Of a stretch of 8,804 nt of DNA, positions 5,711 to 8,804 are shown piece by piece; position 1 is the stretch's first letter, and each line of letters opens with the position of its first letter. Source of the stretch: Caldifarciminota bacterium (GTDB lineage: Bacteria > Hydrothermota > UBA3073 > NMUJ01); NCBI GenBank assembly GCA_021158725.1, contig JAGGUB010000058.1, forward strand, positions 1 to 8,804, written 5' to 3'. The notes below the pieces were generated by a model. The model was not told where the DNA came from and did not search any database. It was given only the letters and a program-made list of their open reading frames with translations. The position numbers and the translations under genes were made by a program.

Positions 5711-7792
5711 TTAGCGTATCTTGATCAATTTATGAGTATCATGATGGTTACCTAAATTTATTTTCATGAAATACACACCCACCGGTAGCTGTGATACATC
5801 CCAGTTGTAGGTGCCTCTACCTTCAACCTCGGTATGTAGGTGAGCTAACTTTCTACCTACGACATCGTATAATTCGATATCCATTGGCAGCTTATGCGTG
5901 ACGTCATAGTTTATGTTAATACTGCTCATGAATATCGATGGTATATCGAGGTTCTGCCCAACAATGGGTAGCTTAACACCTACTGGTAAGCCAAACCATT
6001 GCAATACACGACGTAGTAGTGTCTTAACTGCCCATGTATCAAACATCCATGTGTCAGGTTCTACCTCCACGATATAAGCAAATGGCCAGTACAGGAATAC
6101 GTATTTGTAACCTTTTTCCGATTCGTAACGTGCACCGGAAATCTCACCACCTTCGTAGAAAAATATTGGGATAGCATCCGTCTCTACGACCTCACCACAC
6201 CATGTAAGACCTGTACCATACCATATGTATGGCCATACATATATGCCTTCATCAAATGGTGCAGTGATGGTATCTTCCGGATTGCCGTAGAAGATGGCAT
6301 AGGTGTTAGGGGATACGAGTGTGGTATCATCATCTACCGTCACGTAGAACTTTAGATAATCGTACGGGAATGTACCTGCTTCCCAAGTTACTGTATCATA
6401 TGTGCCTGCTAACCCATAGAGGAAGTCCTGACCACTCATGAACAGGTTACCACCTGCATCGAGGAAGCTCTGTATCACACCTGCACCTACTGCTTCAGCA
6501 AATATCTCACCACCCCAGCTGTTCCATAGTATCACAGGTGCACCTGACCCTTTACCGGGTGTGTAGAAAGCGATCACCGACGAATCCGGGGCACCCCGTA
6601 CATTGTAATCCCAACAGTCTACATTCTCATATACCATACCCACAAAATCGGGTGTAAACGGTGACCCGTAGAAATCATCGTTGTAGAAGAAGATATTACC
6701 GGGTGTACCCTCGATTATCTTGTACCAGTAAATCGTCCGCCATGTATCACTCAATCCACTCAAATCCTCCGCAACCACATAATAGCTTACGGAGTCACCA
6801 ACCTCCACACCTGGTATATCAGCCGCCCATATGCCATATATAATATTATCGCCCCACGTTTCTATGGTATCCACACAAACCATAGGGATTGTCTGCCAAT
6901 CACCACCGTTAACATTGTAAACAAGTGTAGCTGACGCAATACCCCAGACATCTTCTGGTACACCTATGGGATCCTCTATTTCAGAGGTCACTGTACGTGG
7001 CCCTGTAGTGTAGCTCCATGGTAGCTTATCCACTGAACGTATCAACCGTTGCGGCTCGTAAATCCTTACGAGTGCACGTATCCAGAACTGATGCCATGAG
7101 GAGTACCAACCCGGTGGCCCTCCATTGGCAGGTTCATGCCTATACATAAGTGCATGCCATGGTGGATCTATATTGGGGGTTATCCTTGGGTTGGGTGAAC
7201 TATCACCCGGTACCTTTATCCAACCTGCTACAAATGGATGTGTACCCACATCTGGTATGTTATCAGGGTCCACCCATAACGTGTCCCAGGTCCACACTGT
7301 ATCTATTGGTTTAGAAGGTACCGGTCCTGCCACAAATTGTAAGATAGGCGATGGCCCTGGTATACTATCACCTGCGTGGTATTCATTCCAACAATCTGTA
7401 GTCAAACTCGTATCTGTTAGTGCTATGAACTTCTTCACTGTTGTGTGAGGTGTGGGGTAGTAACATGTAGCACAGAACTCCATAGCAAGTATACTACATG
7501 TTGCGGGAGGTTCGAAGAATACGCAAAGTGTCTCAGCATCTTCTAATCCCACCAGCACATAGTTTGCTTCATTGTCGTCGTATCGTAACCACATATCGAG
7601 CCCCTTCTCATCACCCTTTACTACAGGTACTATTTTGCTCGGTGTACCCGGCACCGTAGGTAGTAACCATACATCCGTGTACTCTTTTGCCATAAGAGTG
7701 GATGTTATAGTTAAGCCCATCAACCCAATAAATAATACTGAAATTAACACCACCACAAATGATATCGACCTATTTATAACTTGCTTTAACAT
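5711..7792 (-). CDS. Large secreted protein with GATase1/ThuA-like domain and T9SS-type C-terminal sorting domain
   Basis: The start is placed at ATG 7792 because GGGAGGTG lies at 7803-7796; an in-frame GTG 30 bases upstream would put that site inside the gene. The 693-residue product has a signal peptide (1-35, ending LMA) and a cysteine-bearing beta-sandwich-like region (about 40-245; C90, C99, C107, C110). An Ig-like segment follows (about 273-350, with SVSYYVVAEDLSG). Next is an alpha/beta domain (about 366-600) containing VILWNSWGGE and IQSFLDAGGNLFMSGQDF, a pattern seen in class I glutamine amidotransferase-like or ThuA-like folds. No catalytic Cys is visible at the expected elbow, so an enzymatic role is doubtful. 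The last 77 residues (617-693) match the T9SS type A sorting pattern: ELYDVVGRKL, then TYNWDVSQLPVGVYFMK, ending KLIKIR. It is probably exported and held at the cell surface. The natural substrate or partner is unknown. Confidence 0.85.
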   Translation of the reverse strand: MLKQVINRSISFVVVLISVLFIGLMGLTITSTLMAKEYTDVWLLPTVPGTPSKIVPVVKGDEKGLDMWLRYDDNEANYVLVGLEDAETLCVFFEPPATCSILAMEFCATCYYPTPHTTVKKFIALTDTSLTTDCWNEYHAGDSIPGPSPILQFVAGPVPSKPIDTVWTWDTLWVDPDNIPDVGTHPFVAGWIKVPGDSSPNPRITPNIDPPWHALMYRHEPANGGPPGWYSSWHQFWIRALVRIYEPQRLIRSVDKLPWSYTTGPRTVTSEIEDPIGVPEDVWGIASATLVYNVNGGDWQTIPMVCVDTIETWGDNIIYGIWAADIPGVEVGDSVSYYVVAEDLSGLSDTWRTIYWYKIIEGTPGNIFFYNDDFYGSPFTPDFVGMVYENVDCWDYNVRGAPDSSVIAFYTPGKGSGAPVILWNSWGGEIFAEAVGAGVIQSFLDAGGNLFMSGQDFLYGLAGTYDTVTWEAGTFPYDYLKFYVTVDDDTTLVSPNTYAIFYGNPEDTITAPFDEGIYVWPYIWYGTGLTWCGEVVETDAIPIFFYEGGEISGARYESEKGYKYVFLYWPFAYIVEVEPDTWMFDTWAVKTLLRRVLQWFGLPVGVKLPIVGQNLDIPSIFMSSININYDVTHKLPMDIELYDVVGRKLAHLHTEVEGRGTYNWDVSQLPVGVYFMKINLGNHHDTHKLIKIR
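6341..6574 (-). repeat. Direct repeat copy 1, shared with the tandem paralogue
   Basis: This part of the secreted-protein gene aligns without gaps to 8571-8804 at an offset of 2230 bases. The block 6420-6568 has only three mismatches in 149 bases (6497, 6529 and 6547). The 80 bases beside it on the low-coordinate side carry more than a dozen. It encodes the conserved core of the GATase1-like domain. Confidence 0.9.
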
Positions 7793-7795
7793 CAT

Positions 7796-7803
7796 CACCT
7801 CCC
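7796..7803 (-). promoter_or_regulatory. Ribosome binding site deciding the start of the secreted-protein gene
   Basis: The reverse strand reads GGGAGGTG followed by ATGATG. The second ATG (7792) has five bases between GGAGG and the start, the best spacing; the first (7795) has only two. Starting there yields a clean signal peptide (MLKQVINRSISF then a hydrophobic core), unlike the longer GTG-initiated form with an acidic N-terminus. Confidence 0.75.
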
Positions 7804-7853
7804 ATTCCCAATTTATCGTCACAATTCAGATGTCAACCCACAAAGTAAAGTCA

Positions 7854-7878
7854 ATTATAATGAGAAGCCAGTATATCA
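7854..7878 (-). promoter_or_regulatory. Candidate promoter upstream of the 5711-7792 gene
   Basis: Two -10-like elements lie in the 142-base gap between the tandem paralogues. One is a perfect TATAAT (reverse strand, 7859-7854). The other is an extended -10, TGATATACT (7878-7870). Neither has a good -35 at standard spacing. Either would give a leader of roughly 55-70 bases to the ATG at 7792. If real, the downstream paralogue can be transcribed on its own and not only by read-through from the upstream one. Nothing coding was seen in this gap. Confidence 0.35.
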
Positions 7879-7921
7879 CAGCAGACCATGAAATACCTGG
7901 GGATGCAGCGTCACCTCAGGT

Positions 7922-7937
7922 TAAACTGACCAGTTTA
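7922..7937. repeat. Short inverted repeat over the stop codon of the partial paralogue
   Basis: TAAACTG and CAGTTTA flank two bases (AC), and the repeat includes the TAA stop at 7935-7937. As RNA it could form a 6-bp stem with a 4-base loop, too weak and without a T-run to call a terminator. Relative to the other paralogue's 3' end it looks like a 14-base insertion right after the stop. Confidence 0.5.
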
Positions 7938-8804
7938 GCGTAACCTCACCAGCTTGTGTGTGGTCGATCTATCACCCAGATAGAGCTTCATGAAGTACAC
8001 ACCCACCGGTAGATGTGATGCATCCCAGCTGTAGGTACCCTTACCTGTCACTTTGATGTTCAGTTCATCCAGCTTCCTACCCGTAAGGTCGTACAGCTTA
8101 ACATCCAGTGGTAGCTCGTTAGATACCTCATAGCTGATATTGATAGCGTTTGTGAACACCGTCGGTACATGGATTGCTGGTTTCGCCATGGGTTCTTCCT
8201 CTACACCGACCTCAAGACCGAACCACCGCAGTATCCCACGTACGAGCGTCTTCTCAGCATCTTCATCGTATGAACCAGTCCATGTATCAGCTTCCACCTC
8301 TACGATGTAAGCAAACGGCCAGTACAGGAATACGTATTTGTAACCCTCCTCTGATTCGTAACGTGTACCAGAGATCTCACCCTCTTCGTAGAAGAATATT
8401 GGGATAGCATCTGTCTCGACAATCTCACCATACCATGCATAACCTGTACCTGCCCATATGTATGGCCATACATATATGCCTTCCTCAAATGGTGCAGTGA
8501 TGGTATCTTCCGGATCGCCGTAGAAGGTTGCATAATCGTTAGGGGATACAATCACAGGATCATCCGTTGTCACGTAAAACTTTAGATAATCGTACGGGAA
8601 TGTACCTGCCTCCCACTCCACCTGGTCATATGTACCTGCTAACCCCCATAGGAAGTCCTGACCACTCATGAACAGGTTACCACCTGCATCGAGGAAGCTC
8701 TGTATCACACCTGCACCTACTGCTTCGGCAAATATCTCACCACCCCAGCTGTTCCATAATATCACAGGTGCACCTGGCCCTTTACCGGGTGTGTAGAACC
8801 CGAT
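7935..8804 (-). CDS. Tandem paralogue: GATase1/ThuA-like domain plus T9SS-type sorting domain, 5' end cut by window edge
   Basis: The frame is open to the last base of the window (codon boundary at 8804), leaving 289 C-terminal residues. An apparent GTG start at 8765 is internal: the 13 codons before it (IGFYTPGKGPGAP) continue the homology to the neighbouring gene. The product follows residues of the 5711-7792 protein from about 407 to the end. The alpha/beta core is nearly identical (VILWNSWGGE, QSFLDAGGNLFMSGQDF). A diverged linker follows (VGVEEEPMAKPAIHVP), then a T9SS-like C-terminal domain (KLYDLTGRKL, then TYSWDASHLPVGVYFMK, ending KLVRLR). The linker and sorting domain are clearly more diverged than the core. 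The missing N-terminus probably carries a signal peptide and sandwich domains like its neighbour. It lies 142 bases upstream of that gene on the same strand. Surface or secreted role by T9SS is inference; no catalytic residues are recognised. Confidence 0.85.
   Translation of the reverse strand: MGFYTPGKGPGAPVILWNSWGGEIFAEAVGAGVIQSFLDAGGNLFMSGQDFLWGLAGTYDQVEWEAGTFPYDYLKFYVTTDDPVIVSPNDYATFYGDPEDTITAPFEEGIYVWPYIWAGTGYAWYGEIVETDAIPIFFYEEGEISGTRYESEEGYKYVFLYWPFAYIVEVEADTWTGSYDEDAEKTLVRGILRWFGLEVGVEEEPMAKPAIHVPTVFTNAINISYEVSNELPLDVKLYDLTGRKLDELNIKVTGKGTYSWDASHLPVGVYFMKLYLGDRSTTHKLVRLR
8571..8804 (-). repeat. Direct repeat copy 2, shared with the tandem paralogue
   Basis: This copy matches 6341-6574. 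Its near-identical block is 8650-8798, with three mismatches in 149 bases. The last four bases of the window also match, so the similarity continues beyond the right edge. It encodes the same GATase1-like core segment. Confidence 0.9.

Noticed and set aside
7793..7822. GTG start 30 bases upstream for the secreted protein
   Set aside because: It would place the GGGAGGTG ribosome binding site inside the gene and add an acidic N-terminus before the signal peptide.
7808..7836. TTGACA on the minus strand at 7836-7831 as the promoter of the secreted-protein gene
   Set aside because: No acceptable -10 lies at 16-18 bases, and transcription from it would start in or beyond the ribosome binding site.
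8763..8765. GTG at 8765 as the start of the right-hand paralogue
   Set aside because: The frame is open to the edge and the upstream codons continue the homology with the neighbouring gene, so this is an internal Val.
1..8804. CRISPR arrays, tRNA or rRNA genes, insertion sequences, phage genes
   Set aside because: No regularly spaced repeats, cloverleaf-like segments, rRNA signatures, transposase motifs or terminal inverted repeats were seen.

Overview
The window reads as a chromosomal fragment of a Gram-negative bacterium of the FCB/WOR-3 (Stahlbacteria-like) type. That placement is an inference from gene style and not from any search. The pointers are: secreted proteins ending in a type IX secretion (T9SS) type A-like sorting domain, an outer-membrane beta-barrel of PorV/PorQ style, a signal peptide ending in Gly-Gln, a lipoprotein with a clear lipobox, and strong AGGAGGT ribosome binding sites at most genes.

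Layout, left to right. Bases 1-706 (minus) hold a gene that runs off the left edge. It is a 235-codon open frame with the look of a PorV/PorQ-like beta-barrel, where rpoC would normally follow rpoB. Bases 730-4281 (minus) are rpoB, preceded by rplL (4306-4698, minus). The usual rplJ-rplL-rpoB-rpoC order is cut on both sides: neither rplJ nor rpoC is adjacent. A 121-base divergent promoter region (4699-4819) separates rplL from two plus-strand genes (4820-5239 and 5248-5667). These encode equal-length (139 aa) coiled-coil/LysM proteins, one with a plain signal peptide and one a lipoprotein. A perfect 11-bp hairpin (5677-5702) sits between this pair and the converging minus-strand gene 5711-7792. 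That gene encodes a 693-residue secreted protein: signal peptide, beta-sandwich and Ig-like regions, a GATase1/ThuA-like domain and a T9SS-like C-terminal domain. Behind it, 7935-8804 (minus, cut by the right edge) is a tandem paralogue.

How the parts may fit. L7/L12 and the RNA polymerase beta subunit are core expression machinery. The other genes are cell-envelope genes. The LysM pair probably bridges peptidoglycan and the outer membrane or periplasm. The two large proteins look like T9SS-type cargo, and the beta-barrel is of the broad family to which the T9SS shuttle PorV belongs. No complete new system is visible. The points most worth a second look are the dismantled rpl-rpo operon with a barrel gene in the rpoC position, the altered rifampicin-pocket segment in RpoB, the twin LysM coiled coils, and a sharply bounded near-identical block shared by the two tandem secreted proteins.
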